Assembly (NCBI GenBank): GCA_030248215.1
Contig: JASANG010001251.1
Location: 37,993 to 101,992, forward strand
Source: Enoplolaimus lenunculus
Taxonomy: Eukaryota > Nematoda > Enoplea > Enoplida > Thoracostomopsidae
DNA length: 64,000 nt
Reading direction: 5' to 3'
Shown: positions 12,957 to 25,200 of the stretch, piece after piece
Layout of the letters: every line of letters begins with the position of its first letter
How positions within the stretch are numbered: the first letter of the stretch is position 1
The notes under the pieces: generated by a model
Seen by the model: only the letters and a program-made list of their open reading frames with translations
Databases searched by the model: none
Told to the model about the DNA's origin: nothing
Made by a program: the position numbers and the translations under genes

Positions 12957-13375
12957 TGAAATTCAATTTTCGTTTCTTAAGCACTTGTTTTAACTTGCTG
13001 CTCTAAGGGAAGTACCCTGACCCAAAAGCTGATTATGAGTGAAACATGCAATTGTAAAAATAGTTATTTATTATGCAACTGATTTAATAATGCTGAATAT
13101 ATTGCTACTGACTTATAAATACTTGGGTTGGCCAGGCCATGTTGTCTAGATCGTTAGTTATTATGCTGAGACTTAAACTAAAGAACATGGTTTTGGTTGT
13201 TACATTGCAAAACTAATATTGGTTCAAATATTCAGCATTATTGAAGCAATTGCATAATAAACAATTATTTTCACAATTGTATGTTTTACGCGCATAACAA
13301 TCAGCTGGTGGGTCAGTGCACTTCCCTTACAGCAGCAAGTTAAAACATGTGCTTAAGAAACGAAAATTGAATTTC
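12957..13375. repeat. Foldback hairpin with about 150-bp arms
   Basis: The segment 12957-13105 ('attcaattttcgtttcttaa' ... 'ataatgctgaatat') recurs inverted at about 13228-13375 ('atattcagcattatt' ... 'aaacgaaaattgaat'), with an AT-rich loop of about 120 bp. The arms match over most of their length with scattered substitutions. It lies about 420 bp upstream of the FOXN-like start codon. It is probably a foldback or MITE-type element; any regulatory role is speculative. Confidence 0.75.
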
Positions 13376-15399
13376 TAGAAAACCTATTCCAAAGGATACT
13401 AAAATCAAATGGGAAACGCAACTATAGCTCAATGTTCGTGCTTAAGCCATAGATAACACTCAAATCTTGTATATAAAATTTACTCATAAATACAAAAATA
13501 AAACAAAGCTGAATACTTTAAAACTGCCAAACATTACGTATCTATGCAAACTTGTTCAAAATACATAGTTATACAGCGTAGAGTGTTGTGGATGTCCGTA
13601 TCGTTAAAATTCAGTGCGGATATTGCACCGCATCCGCTTTATTTCCGCGGATGCTTTCATCACATTTACAGCATAATGCTAATTATAAACAAGACAAAGC
13701 GCAAGAATGAGCATATACCTATTAAGCCTAGACACAAAATTGAATGCTTTGCCTGTGCATTAAAACGTGTGAATTAACAAATTCGAATGCTTGGAAACGC
13801 GAATTTAAAAAATTCGCATCCGCAGTAGTGAAGTCCAAAAATCCGCAAATTTTAAATCTTAAGATCCGAAATATCCTTAATATAAGCTATATGTTTTTGC
13901 ATGCCGTGATACCGTCATTTGTATCGGCAAATTACCGGTAAAACTCAATTCTATACCAGGATACAACCACATCTACCACTCTGTAAATGATTCTGACAGA
14001 ACACCAACTTTCGGCTAAGGTAGGATTTTTGAAGGGCCCCTAATTTCGCAATTGGAGCTGGTTTTTAACTCTGGTCCTGGTGTAAAGAACCGTAATTATT
14101 AAAGCTTGTAACTTGAATATCCTAACAAATTAGCGGACGAAATCAACATGAAATAAAATTGCAATCAAAAACAGTTTCCAGATAAAAAACATACACAAAC
14201 TTAAATTTTACAACAGTAAGCCACTGTTATCTTGCAACAATCCTCAGCTTAATTCGAAAATAAACTCAACACATTCCTATTTAACACGAAGCAGGTATTT
14301 TAGGCGCCACAAACACTGCAAATAATACAGAAATTACTCAAAGAGTTGTTTGACCAAAGCTTTTGACAACAACTAACGCATACGTAGACAACTAAGACCC
14401 GACACATTCGGTTACACGACCTTGTTTCCGAAATGAACAACAGCCAAAGTAAACATTTAAATCAACCTCTATACATCCTATACATTTAAAACCCAAACAC
14501 AACTCCACAATATATTAGGCTCAACAGACGGCTAAATTCCCATTAGGCAAACTTGATATATAATCTTTTAATACATCCAATCCCTCGATATATTATGTAT
14601 GCATATATATATAATTATATATATAATATATATATATATAATATATACATATATACAAACGATCAAACCACACTGCGCCGTCCGTGTAGTGCCACAGGTA
14701 TGGCGTCTTTTATGCTTGAAATGCCGCTGGTTAATTAATTTAAGTACTTATACATACCTAATGCATGCAAAATTGCAAACAAAACAATATATAAATACAT
14801 GCAGAAATATTCAGCACACAAACATATAATTTATTATGCGATTATGCTTGAATAATGCACAACGTAGGAGCTTAATCTGTTTTACTAGACACGCCTAATA
14901 GCATTACTGATCTGACCAAAGAATCTATTTTTATAGCGCTATGTATGTTGTAATTTAGATTAAATATCTATACATTATTCTGCACACGCTATACCCGAAA
15001 ACAAGTACATACATATATATAATCAATCATTGAAATTATTTTGAATTATGCACATAAATAAATAACAACAACTATGTATTAAATAGAAACTAACACCTGG
15101 CGGCGATTCGTATCAAGAATTCAAATGACACGTAGCTGATAGCCATTTAGCTCACATTTTTCATGTTCCTCTAAACGTCCCATGTTTAAACAGAAGAGTA
15201 GCTTTGACCTGGAAGTACTTGCGCATTTCGCCTACAAACGCAGACAGCGAACAGTTATGGAGCACCGCTACCTGGTTATACAGCGATTTGAGAAACAGAA
15301 CGACCCCTCCGATTAACCAAAATTCTATTTTTTGAAATGAAACACAAAACACTGATTTTATTGTGACAAGGCATAAATAGTTGCATTTTCGGGTCTAAA

Positions 15400-16130
15400 T
15401 CATTTAAGCATCGTGTAAAAAATATGGGTCATTCGAGGTTATAACGTATACGCTATGTTAAAAAATTCTCCAGTCGATTCGATTTGCCCGGGATCAAAAA
15501 CATCACTGTAGCTTTGAGTTAGGGTTGTACTGAGGAAGTTTTCAGACAGTTGTCCCGAGCTTTTTCGAAGGGTATGGGGCACAGTAGCCAAGAGAAAAAC
15601 AAAGCAAAAATAAAGTTTGGTGACGATTTATTAGTTTAATTGTATGAAACGGCAAATCAGAGCAGATAGAAAATTCAAAACTTTTGTTACAAAATCTTAT
15701 TTTTAATTCCGGTAACGGTTAAAATTTGACCGATACCGAGATCAGAAGTCTCGGTCTCGGTGGGTTGCGTTCCCTGAAAGGCATAAACCAAATTCTAAGT
15801 TTTTACATAAGCTTATCAAAAAAATAACCACACAGCAAACGATAACATGAATAGACATTACAAATAAATAAAAATGGTGTTACCAGTATGCCTCTCGCGT
15901 TGTCATGATACTTATCTAAACGGTGTCTGGGGCGAAACCGGACCAGGGCTGGGGTTGCATCGGCACTGGACGAAAAATTGCCGGTTTTTTGCCGACAATT
16001 TTCGCCCACATAACAGTCAGTTTGAATGCTATCAACTTCATTTCTTGGCGTATATCAGTTGTCTGATCAGGGAAACTGTTATCTCTCTGGCGTTTATGTT
16101 TCAAAAAAATTAATTAAAGTGAAATGTTCT
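15400..16130. repeat. Two interspersed repeat fragments shared with other loci
   Basis: 15400-15790 shares its interior ('atatgggtcat', 'aaaaattct', 'gggatcaaaaac') with 23590-23900 inside SLC38A10 intron 3, and ends in a 'ggtctcggtgggttgcgttccctg' terminus. 15930-16130 shares 'tgctatcaacttcattt' and 'ggaaactgttatct' with 51540-51660 and its inverted copy at 55720-55860. Both look like dispersed non-autonomous elements without coding capacity. Confidence 0.6.
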
Positions 16131-16888
16131 CATAAAATTATAATTTCTTACTTTATTTATTACTAAGGCGTGGTGGCACAAACGCAACGATTGAAAACTT
16201 TCACAAAACTATTCCCAACTTCAATTTATAACAGACGTTGCACACATATGAAAATGAACTTAAGCAGATTATATGCGACCGTCACTGCCAATATTAATGA
16301 AATGTAAAAAGCTCATTCACTTTGCTTGTGCTGCGCAATTTTATTTACTAGATTATTTCCCACGTTCCTGAAGCGTAATCCTATCCCTAAGCCATCCATG
16401 CCATAATGTGATAAAATAACCACTTTGGGTGAACTTGAGCCTTCTAATACAACAGTCATAGTATGAAGCAAATTAAACAATTGTCAAGTACACATCCGAT
16501 GTTAAGTGTTTGACGTATATACATTTAGTCCAAAATATGAGTAAAACATTGCTACGTCATTTCTTCAAGACAAACTAGCTCAGCTAATACCAATTGTTTA
16601 TTACTTTTTTTACCTCATTGGTCTCGATTATCAAAAGCCGAGACTCAAAAAAATTACACCGACACCAGCCAAACCCCGAGACTTGTCGCGACCGAGAACG
16701 CTCATTCCTGCCACTGGTAACAACAAATAACAAACTGGATTATTAAGTAGTAAAATGGGAGCATAAACACATCGGAATGTTATAACAAAAATATGCGACT
16801 AGTTTAGATATGTACAATATACAGATCTTGCAAATCTAAGCGAAACAAAATGTCACAACAACGACTACAATTACATGCAAACAATGCC

Positions 16889-17212
16889 TGGGTTTTTGAA
16901 ACCTTACTTAAGCGTTTACTTAAGTTATACTTAAGTAATTAATTACTTAAGTCGCCGAATTAGGTAAATACTTAACTTTTTAACAAAAATGAATAAACGC
17001 CAAATGTAAGAAGCAATTGTCATAACAAGAAAATAATAATTTTACATTATATTAAAGGAGACACCATAAGTCTTTAATCCCGACAGACCAAGCAAAGTAT
17101 ATTTACATAACTTAAGTACGCTTTTAAAAACGATAAAATGGTTAAGTAATTTTTAGCACACAATTAAGTACTAAGTCGGACATAAGTAGGGTTTCGGAAA
17201 CCCAGCCAATGT
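16889..17212. mobile_element. ACTTAAGT-rich MITE, copy 1
   Basis: The ends are inverted: 'gcctgggtttttgaaacctt' on the left and 'gtttcggaaacccagcc' on the right, with clustered TTACTTAAGT words just inside both ends. The same family occurs at 18735-19149, 51955-52326 and 55056-55434. About 320 bp, non-coding. Confidence 0.7.
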
Positions 17213-17404
17213 CTTTTATGCAACCACAAGCAAATCCTAGACTTCCAAGTATGATTTAGCATCCACATACTATTGCGCTGGGAATGAAAGTCTCGGTCTC
17301 GGTTTTTAACCGAGACCATTAATCCTTGCTAGCATGTGAAAAATCGGCGCTTAGTTGTGGTTCAACTTGAACATAACAGATAACACTGACCGTATACCAA
17401 AGAT

Positions 17405-17755
17405 TCCAACAGGAACAAAGTAATAATTTTCATACCAAATTACTGTTGGAATTTTTTCAGCTATTTTATCATCAAGTTTTACGTAAACACATTAGAAAGT
17501 TTATTAACAAAATTGAACTAATTGCAAAAACATTCCTTTCGAAATAACAATTTTTCAAAAGCAAAGTTTCCATTTTTGCATACATATATACATAGTTTCT
17601 CCATAATAACGAGATTTTTCAGAATACAGCATCTTAATTTTATTAACGTTATAATCCATACTAATCAAACCAAGTTTCATAAAAACAGTATTGACCGCTG
17701 TAAAGGAAAAATTCGCATTTTCGTACCGAAACCAGAATTCCAACTGCATCCTAAC
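17405..17755. mobile_element. Degenerate 'gattccaacaggaac' MITE
   Basis: Shares 'gattccaacaggaac', a 'cagctattttatc' block and an 'aaacattcstttcgaaataa' block with the elements at 25117-25490 and 30117-30480, and ends in 'aattccaactgcatccta'. The termini are degraded. hAT-type family by relation to the better copy at 30117. Confidence 0.55.
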
Positions 17756-17850
17756 CACAAAAAATTCTGCCACATAATTCGGAAAACCTGCCAAATATAC
17801 ACATCCACTCCAAATATATAGGTGCGTTGACTTCAACACAAACATTCGAA

Positions 17851-20480
17851 TCAATTTGTGACAAACCCAGAATCCTGACTTGATTTCGAGCGTAAGCTCG
17901 GTCCGCGTCGAAGGCGTTCATTGAAAAAGTTATCCATCAAAATATCATCATAACTGGGCGGTGGTGAATTTCCACTAGCGCCAAACGCCATCAATCCTGG
18001 GAAGCCAAAGAGGGCGGCACTGGCTGCGCCATGGTGGGGTCCGACAACAACGGCCGGCCCCAGTGTGCCACTGACAGCATACGGCGGCGGATCTCCGGTT
18101 CCGTGGCTAGACGATGCATAACTGGTTTCACACGATCGGTGAGGACCGTTGCCGCCTTTCGCTCGAGCCATTTTTGTTTGTTTTCGTATGCTGTTAGCTT
18201 CTAAATTTTTTTTATATACGTATGCACACATGGCTCATATAGGGTTTGCACAATAAAAATATTCATCACAATAAAACGACAAGCAATATTACGTATATAA
18301 CCGTTCAGCTATTCACATATATACATACGTCAAAACAACAAAAAGTTTAACAAAATTAGTTTTGATGGACGTTGTTAATTCACCGATTGGTAAACCTATT
18401 TGCTTACTCTGTATCAATTTAGTGTTTCTTTCTTTCAACGCTAATGTTAAACGCTCCATGATTCGTGTTGTTCGGCCTGAAATTACGAAGTTCACACCCC
18501 AAATAATATTAATCAGCGCATAAAAATCGGAGATTCTTCACTCAATAATTTATCACGTAATGGCTTAAAAGAATATCTTAAACGGACTTGAAAACAGTGG
18601 GTTGCTTTGGTTGCATGACAACTTCTAACATAAATTTTTAGAATATAAACGAATAACAGTGCCGTAACTGTTGCTTTCCCGAAACATTGGCTAAGTTTCT
18701 GATATCATACTGAAGGAGCTGAACCATTTGTGCCCAATCTTGCTAAGGGCACGTCAACTGTTGGTTTCCCGACACATTGGGTAAGTTTTCAAATCCTACT
18801 TATGTACGACTTAGTACTTAGGTACGTGCTGAATATTACTTAACCATTTGGTTGTTTTTAAAAGCTTACTTAAGTTATGAAAAGACTTATGTCGCTGATT
18901 AAATTTGATGTATTACAGATTAACAGCTTAGAAATACTATCAATGATCTAACTGAAATTGCACATACTCTTCGTGCCTGCTAAATATGAAACAGAACTAT
19001 TAAGTACTTTTTTGTTATGACAATGCCTCACATTTGGCTTTTATTTTCTTGTTCGAAAAGATAAGTATTTACTTAAGCCAGCGACTTAATAATCTTACGT
19101 AAGTATAACTTAAGTATATACTTAAGTAAGTTTTTAGAAACGCAGCCAATAAACCTTAAGGTTTAAAAAATGGAACTAGTATATAAACATACGCATTTCC
19201 ATAATACGATTGAGCTCCCATTGTTTGCATTTTTTGATACCCAAAATCATTAAAAATACAAGTGCGATGCAAGCCCCAATTGTGGGCATTACAATCGTCA
19301 TTGCAGGATCAATTAAGGTATCATCCCGCTGAAGTCCTGAAAAAGAAGGCATATGTTGCAATAAATGAGTGCGAATTAAACAACACAATCCTTCATAAAA
19401 ACACGAATTCGAAGAAAATTTAGAATACCATAGCAAAACACATTTCGAATGAGCATCTATAAACAGCTATATGCGTGACTTTCAGTTCCTGTAGCCAGCT
19501 AGCAATTGCCGTCAAAAATTTAATAAACAGTACATAGAAAATAGCCAACACAATCTCTTATAAAATGCGAATTTGAAGAATATTTAGGAATGGTACCTAT
19601 CTAGCTCAGGGTGTGACAGCACACCAAAAGATGACGGAGCCGGATAATGAATTCAAATCTAATACTAAATTGCATTCAAATATCAGAACGTAGCAAATAA
19701 TTCTTCCTCTCATGGTTTAAGGTACCCAAGGTGTTTACGTGACAAAGGTTAACACATCACATCAATGCAATTTTTAACACTTTAACAACAACCCTATTCC
19801 ACCATTCTATGTTTTTGTAGCCTTGCGTTCAGTTGCAATATTTGTTCGGCCCATGTTCCTTTGAAAGACATACAGTTTTCCGCAGGTAATATAAAATAAT
19901 GGTGGATATGATTAATTCTATTACGTATTTTTGCTTAGGGTTAGGTTATTTTCACGCTAAAGTTTACGCGTAACTGTAACCCAATAACGATCGTGAACGT
20001 ACATTGGCACATGCAAACATTTACATTACATGTATGACAGAAAAAATATGTAAAATTAAGTCAATCAGTTCCATGGTTATTGGAATAAATACAAATGAAT
20101 GCTTATATTTTTTATTTTTTAAAACATCCGACGAGTTAAAATACCGGATAAGGATATCGATTTTTTTGCCGGAGCCGGATATACGGTCGCACCCTGCTAG
20201 CTACGTACAACCGTGATTGCCAGTAGCTGTAGCTAGCGACACAAGTCATGCTCAGTTACCTTCTGAGGTGTTACGGTGCGGACTAAGAATATTATTCCAA
20301 ATTTGACTTATAGTGAGCCATTCATCACTTTACTTATAGATAACGGCTCACCAGTTATTTCTTGACATCCATGTTCATCAGAGCCATCTGGACAATCAAT
20401 TCGGCCATCGCAACGTGAATTTTTAGACAAACACGTCCCATCAGTTTGGCACATGAAAAGAATGTTCGGATCACAGTAAA
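17851..20480 (-). CDS. LDL-receptor class A single-pass membrane protein with PPxY motifs, 5' end not found
   Basis: Three exons on the minus strand join in phase: 20480-20352, 19336-19193, 18200-17851. The first encodes one complete LDL-A module with six cysteines (from YCDPNILFMC to HGCQE) and the calcium-binding DGRIDCPDGSDEHGC. The second encodes a membrane segment (IVMPTIGACIALVFLMILGI) followed by KKCKQWE. The last is a cytoplasmic tail of about 115 residues, Gly/Ala-rich in the middle, with PPPPSY-type motifs DPPPYAV and SPPPSYDD, then a basic stretch and a stop. The order LDL-A, membrane segment, PPxY tail resembles LDLRAD3/LDLRAD4; PPxY motifs in such proteins recruit NEDD4-family WW-domain ubiquitin ligases. 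The signal-peptide exon is not identified; it should lie between 20481 and about 22200. It is arranged head-to-head with SLC38A10. Confidence 0.75.
18735..19149. mobile_element. ACTTAAGT-rich MITE, copy 2
   Basis: The left end has 'aactgttggtttcccgac' and the right end 'tttttagaaacgcagccaat', with TTACTTAAGT-type words inside both. It lies in the intron between the membrane-segment and tail exons of the LDL-A gene. Same family as 16889, 51955 and 55056. Confidence 0.6.
19607..20198. mobile_element. About 590-bp CAGGGTG..CACCCTG element in an LDL-A gene intron
   Basis: It begins 'cagggtgtgacagcacacc' and ends 'tatacggtcgcaccctg', so the termini are short CAGGGTG inverted repeats. The interior matches, in inverted orientation, the sequence at about 50089-50720 and its palindrome partner (for example 'ttgaatt..ctaatac' and 'gtttacgtgacaaa'). 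A 6-bp CTAGCT flanks both sides; no clean 8-bp duplication is seen. Probably a hAT-type non-autonomous family. Confidence 0.6.
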
Positions 20481-22238
20481 CTGAAACAATATTACGTAAC
20501 AGTTGTGTTAAAATTCAGCTGCGAAATAGTTTGCAGAACTCAGGCATCAGTTAACTCATCGAAAACAATTCAAAACATACCTAAATGAGCAGAATTTTTA
20601 TGCAACATATCACAACAAGTAGGCCTAAAATTAAAAATGTTAAGATTCCGACTTCGACTGATTGTGCCATAAAAATCGGAATCGGATTTCGTTCTGAATC
20701 GGAATTCCGGTTGCACCCTAATATTTGGATTGCAGCACTCACGGATAATTTTTTCAATTTCCATGTTTGGAGGTATGTGTACAAGTATAGTAAAGGTAAA
20801 ATAAACTTCATGCTGGCGTTGCACATCGGTAAAACGATGATGCATATGCAGTGTTTGCATATGCAGTAGCATTAAAACATGGAAGAACCAAGATGCATGA
20901 GTATAATGTGAATGAAGTCCTTATATTGCATTAAGATTGAAAACTCAACAGTTAATTGTGAGGCGGTGTGGCTCGACGGTAGCGCGTTACCTCGTAAGAA
21001 CGCCCCTCATTTTCAGCTGTTAGCACTCATAACTAAAAACAAACCGTACCCTAGCCAACTCAACTTATCACACAAATATCGAGATGAGTATCCTATTCTA
21101 AAATATCGATTCAACACTAATGTAAATTAAAATTGCAGTAAGAAAATAATGCTATGGCTCAGGTTCTCCAACAAAACGATATTGAAGGTTGAAGTAGCTT
21201 ATAAACAAAAACGAAAATAAGTGCACATTAAGTCTTATATACCTGACATGATTGACTGTACTTTACCGTCAGAACAAACTTTCAACAAGATTTACGGTGA
21301 CTTCTAATTCGAACTAATGCACATTAATGTATAATCCCTATAACTTTAGCGTAGTTAACTTGTTCACTAGCTATATATTCTAAATCAGAAATAAACGGTC
21401 TGAAAACATTTCCAAGTGTTTAAAACACGAGCTGAGATATTAAGAATACCTTTATGGCCTCTTTGCGGAATTAAGTGTGGTACAGTTTCTGAAGTGGCAG
21501 AGAGGGTTTTGGATGCAGATCAAAAGTTGATTAAGAGATTCTAGAACTTGTACTCAAAAAGACATCTTAACACAAATTCTTATACTTTAGAGCATGCCAG
21601 CAATTAATCTTCGAATTCAATTTATGGACCTTATCGGCTCGAGTATGGCATGCTACCTCCACATAACCATATAGCATGAATTTAATATATCGAATATGGA
21701 GTACAACAAAGTCCACAAGTTGTACGTACGCAAACTGACCTCAAAATTGGATACTGCACAGCTTAATTAATAACTCATGATTACATTATGTGTTTAGTTT
21801 TCATCAAGAAGGCGTTCCAAAATATCGTTATATTTTACGTCTAAAATTATTTACTTAGCTAACAAGACTTATTGTAACAAATTTTAAGGAAAGTTTCGAT
21901 CAAATAGCACAGGGTCAAATAATTTACAAGCATAGTTTATATTCGGAAATAAAGGAAAGATTTTACAACAACTGTATACTTACTGAGGAACAATTAGTGC
22001 TTAAGTTCTTTAATGTACACGCCCAATTTGCACCCACCACAAATTACGAATATGGTTTCACGAAGAAATTGACCTTCAGAGAAATCAGGGCCTAAACTGG
22101 ATGTTCATTTTTTGTCGGGACCAAATTGGATGGAATTTTTATGAGCGACCTTTAATGTTTTAGTAAATCAAATTTGTATATTGTAATTTTATACATATAG
22201 TACGTGTATCTCCAGTAAATATCAATACGTAACTAACA
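20481..22238. other. Bidirectional intergenic region between the LDL-A gene and SLC38A10
   Basis: The region separates two divergent genes. 20600-20720 is an interspersed repeat ('acatatcacaacaagtaggc' and a 'ttccggttgcaccctaat' end) also found at about 47180-47300 and 60230-60310. A tRNA A-box-like word occurs at about 20966, but no B box follows. The missing 5' exon of the LDL-A gene and both promoters are presumably here. Confidence 0.5.
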
Positions 22239-25200
22239 ATGGTTTCAAATGAAACTAAACTGCCATTTATTGTTAATTTGTGCAACAGCATCATCGGAGT
22301 CAGCGTTCTTGCTATGCCGTTCGTTATGAAGGAAGTGAGTTATCAAAAGTTCAGGTTTTAGGTTATTGCTGCTATGTGCCTGATAACCATAATTTTTTAA
22401 TTTTTTTAAAATCGGTGACGGCTTTTGCTCGATACATACTTTTGACAACTGTATGTTGTTTAATTTTTTGATCATTATTCCAAATATTTTAGTTTTCCGG
22501 TATTAATGTGCGTAGTCACAACCAACTTAGAACTAATAATCAGTTGGTATTGCGGTATAATATACTTATGTGTTTAATATATTTTACTTTCAGTGTGGTA
22601 TTATCCTGTGTTTGTTAATGATTGCAATGAGTAACGTTATAACGCGCGTTGCATGTCATTTGCTTGTTCGTGGTGCGTATTTCTGTCGACGATGGTCTTA
22701 TGAATCGTACGCGGCGCATGTGTTTGGGTCTGGTGGTAAAGTAAGGTTTAGTTAAAATATTGCAGGGCAACAATTGAAATTGAAAGGATGGAAATTGTTT
22801 TAAATTATGGTTCCTGTTCTCTTTAAGTTTGGTTCTGTTGGGACCGTGGCATACTCAAAACTACGGAATATATGTTCGCGAATGGTCGCAAGCAATTTAT
22901 TCAAACACATACATTTATAATTCTGCTTTCTGATAATGTGAATAACTATCTTTGTGTAATGTTCTATGTTCAATGCAAAAGTCAACGATATTATTGAGAG
23001 TTTGAGTCCGATATTTGTTGTTCAAAGTTGGTGGTTTAGTTTTCAGGTGTTATCTGAAGTGATGAACATATTGTTTCTTATGTCGACACTTATGGCTTTC
23101 TTTGTGGTGATTGGAGATATTGGTAAGAACTGGGAACTAGGGTGCAACCGTAATTACAATTTACCGAAACCGGCAGGAATGGGCCATCTTGGTCTCAACG
23201 AATCTCGGGATTTGGCTGGTAGGTAAAAGAAATATGGTCCCAAAGTGTCAAAGAAAAATACAAAGAACAAAAAACCCACAACGCTACAAACAATACATAC
23301 GTAGCTTGATACTAATACATATAAAAGAGCTTTGTGTTTGTAACAAATTCTGCGTCTAAGATTTTCATTTTCCCACGCTTTGTTATAAACCAGTTTTTAA
23401 GGACACATCCAGCCCTGAAATTGTTGTTTTGCACAAGAAACTAATAAATTTGTTAACAGTACTGTCTTCTTCCAATATAGTAAATATTAGCAAATGGTGT
23501 GTCAATTTCTTGAAATTTGTTGTCAAAAATATGACAAATAGTCTGTATAGTGCTTCTGATGTGACCATGCAGCATATTGTGTCAATGCGCAAAAAAAATA
23601 TGGGTCATCCACATTAACATCTACTCATGTTAAAAAATTCTTCAGTCTCCCCGGTTTGTCTGGGATCAAAAACAACACTATAGCTTTTAATTAGGGACTA
23701 GGCCGAGGGCATTATAAGACAGTGGGATTTGTCCTGAGTCTGAAAGAATATCAGAACAATAGCCAAGTGATAAAAAAATAAAGTTTGGCACGACTTATTA
23801 GTTTAATTGTATGAATTAAATGGTTTTTGTTAGAAGCATCTTTCGATAGGTTGGGTCTCGGTCTCGCTTTTTTGACCGAAACCTCCCATCTCAGGGAACC
23901 GGAACCGGAATTTGAAAAAAGTGAAAAATACATGCCACCGAAAAATTCATTATTTTCTTTTTTGTTGTATTATTGACGAAATAATTTTAGTTGAAGATAG
24001 GTATTCACTTAATCTGCTGTGTTTTAGGTTTTCTTTAACCGTGGAAGGGAAATCTATCTTCGATGGTTTATTTTCGGTGATTGTCAAGGTTAATATACTG
24101 TACTAATTAAATGTATTTCAGTTTTATCGTCACTATTTGAACAAGTAACTTATAAAGGATTCTTGAAGATTAACAAAGTTATTATAAAAACGACCAAAAT
24201 CTTATACTTCCGGAATTTTTCATTCCGGTAAAAATTTACCTGAACCTGAAATGGAAGTTGAAAAAATTCCGAAACCGGAATTCCTGTTGCACTCTGCTGG
24301 GAACATATGGTTAACTATATGAACAAAAAGCAGTTTGTTTGCGGCTTGTTCAGTGCCTTTTTACGTCCTCTTTTAGGTACATTATTCTTTCTGGAAAACG
24401 TTTTTTATTTGGACTGAATTGGTAAAAAATTCTGAATGGGTATATAGACGTTTTTTATATAAAATCTTAGTAAATTATGTTCCGAAATATAGTGTAAGAA
24501 TAAAACAGGAATGACACATTTGCCGTAGCGCTTGATTTTGCGGAATCCAACTGGTTGTAAGTGTAACATAACGTGTGTAACTTTTCAACCAATGAACGCG
24601 TGATTTTTAAAGCTTCTGTAATCAATACGACAGTGGTCCTTTTATAATCTTTAAAACATTAATTTTTTAACAGGCGAAATGAAGGTATTTTCACTTTTTA
24701 AAACATCATTCTTTGATTAAAGGGCGTTAGTACACTTCTTGGCCTTGTATTGTGTTTTAGGCCCAGATGTTATATCAACTTGGATCGGTCGGCCAAATAC
24801 ACAACAAATGCGCGTTTCAGTCATGATTGCGATTGCAGTGTTTATTGTGCTGCCGTTGAGTTTACTACGAAACGTCGAATCTTTGAGTGCGATTAGCGGT
24901 CTAGCAGTGATATTTTATATGTTTTTCGTTTTGCGAATGTTTCTTTCGTGTTTGCCAAACTTATTGTCGTGGTCGTGGGTGTCGGTGGTAAGTTGGCTGA
25001 GGAATTTCATAGATTTAGTTTATAACTATATGTGTTTAGATATTTGATATTTGTATATATAAGAAATGGTACTTCATTATATCCGATGATGGAGACAAGT
25101 AGGTAAACATTACATTCATCAGGATTCCAACAGGAACTAAATTTTGGCTGAACAGGCCCATGAACAGGAAGCGAAATTTGCAATAATTTTTATCACCGAT

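Larger units (their letters stand above)
12533..17850. other. Repeat-rich spacer between two minus-strand genes
   Basis: No gene is recognised. It holds the foldback at 12957-13375, an AT dinucleotide tract at about 14600-14660, repeats at 15400-15790 and 15930-16130, the ACTTAAGT MITE at 16889-17212, and a degenerate 'gattccaacaggaac' MITE at about 17405-17755. The promoter of the FOXN-like gene should lie in the low end of this interval but no motif is decisive. Confidence 0.55.

Noticed and set aside
20960-21035. tRNA-like sequence with an A-box-like TGGCTCGACGG
   Set aside because: No B box and no acceptor-stem pairing were found; at best an old tRNA-derived fragment.
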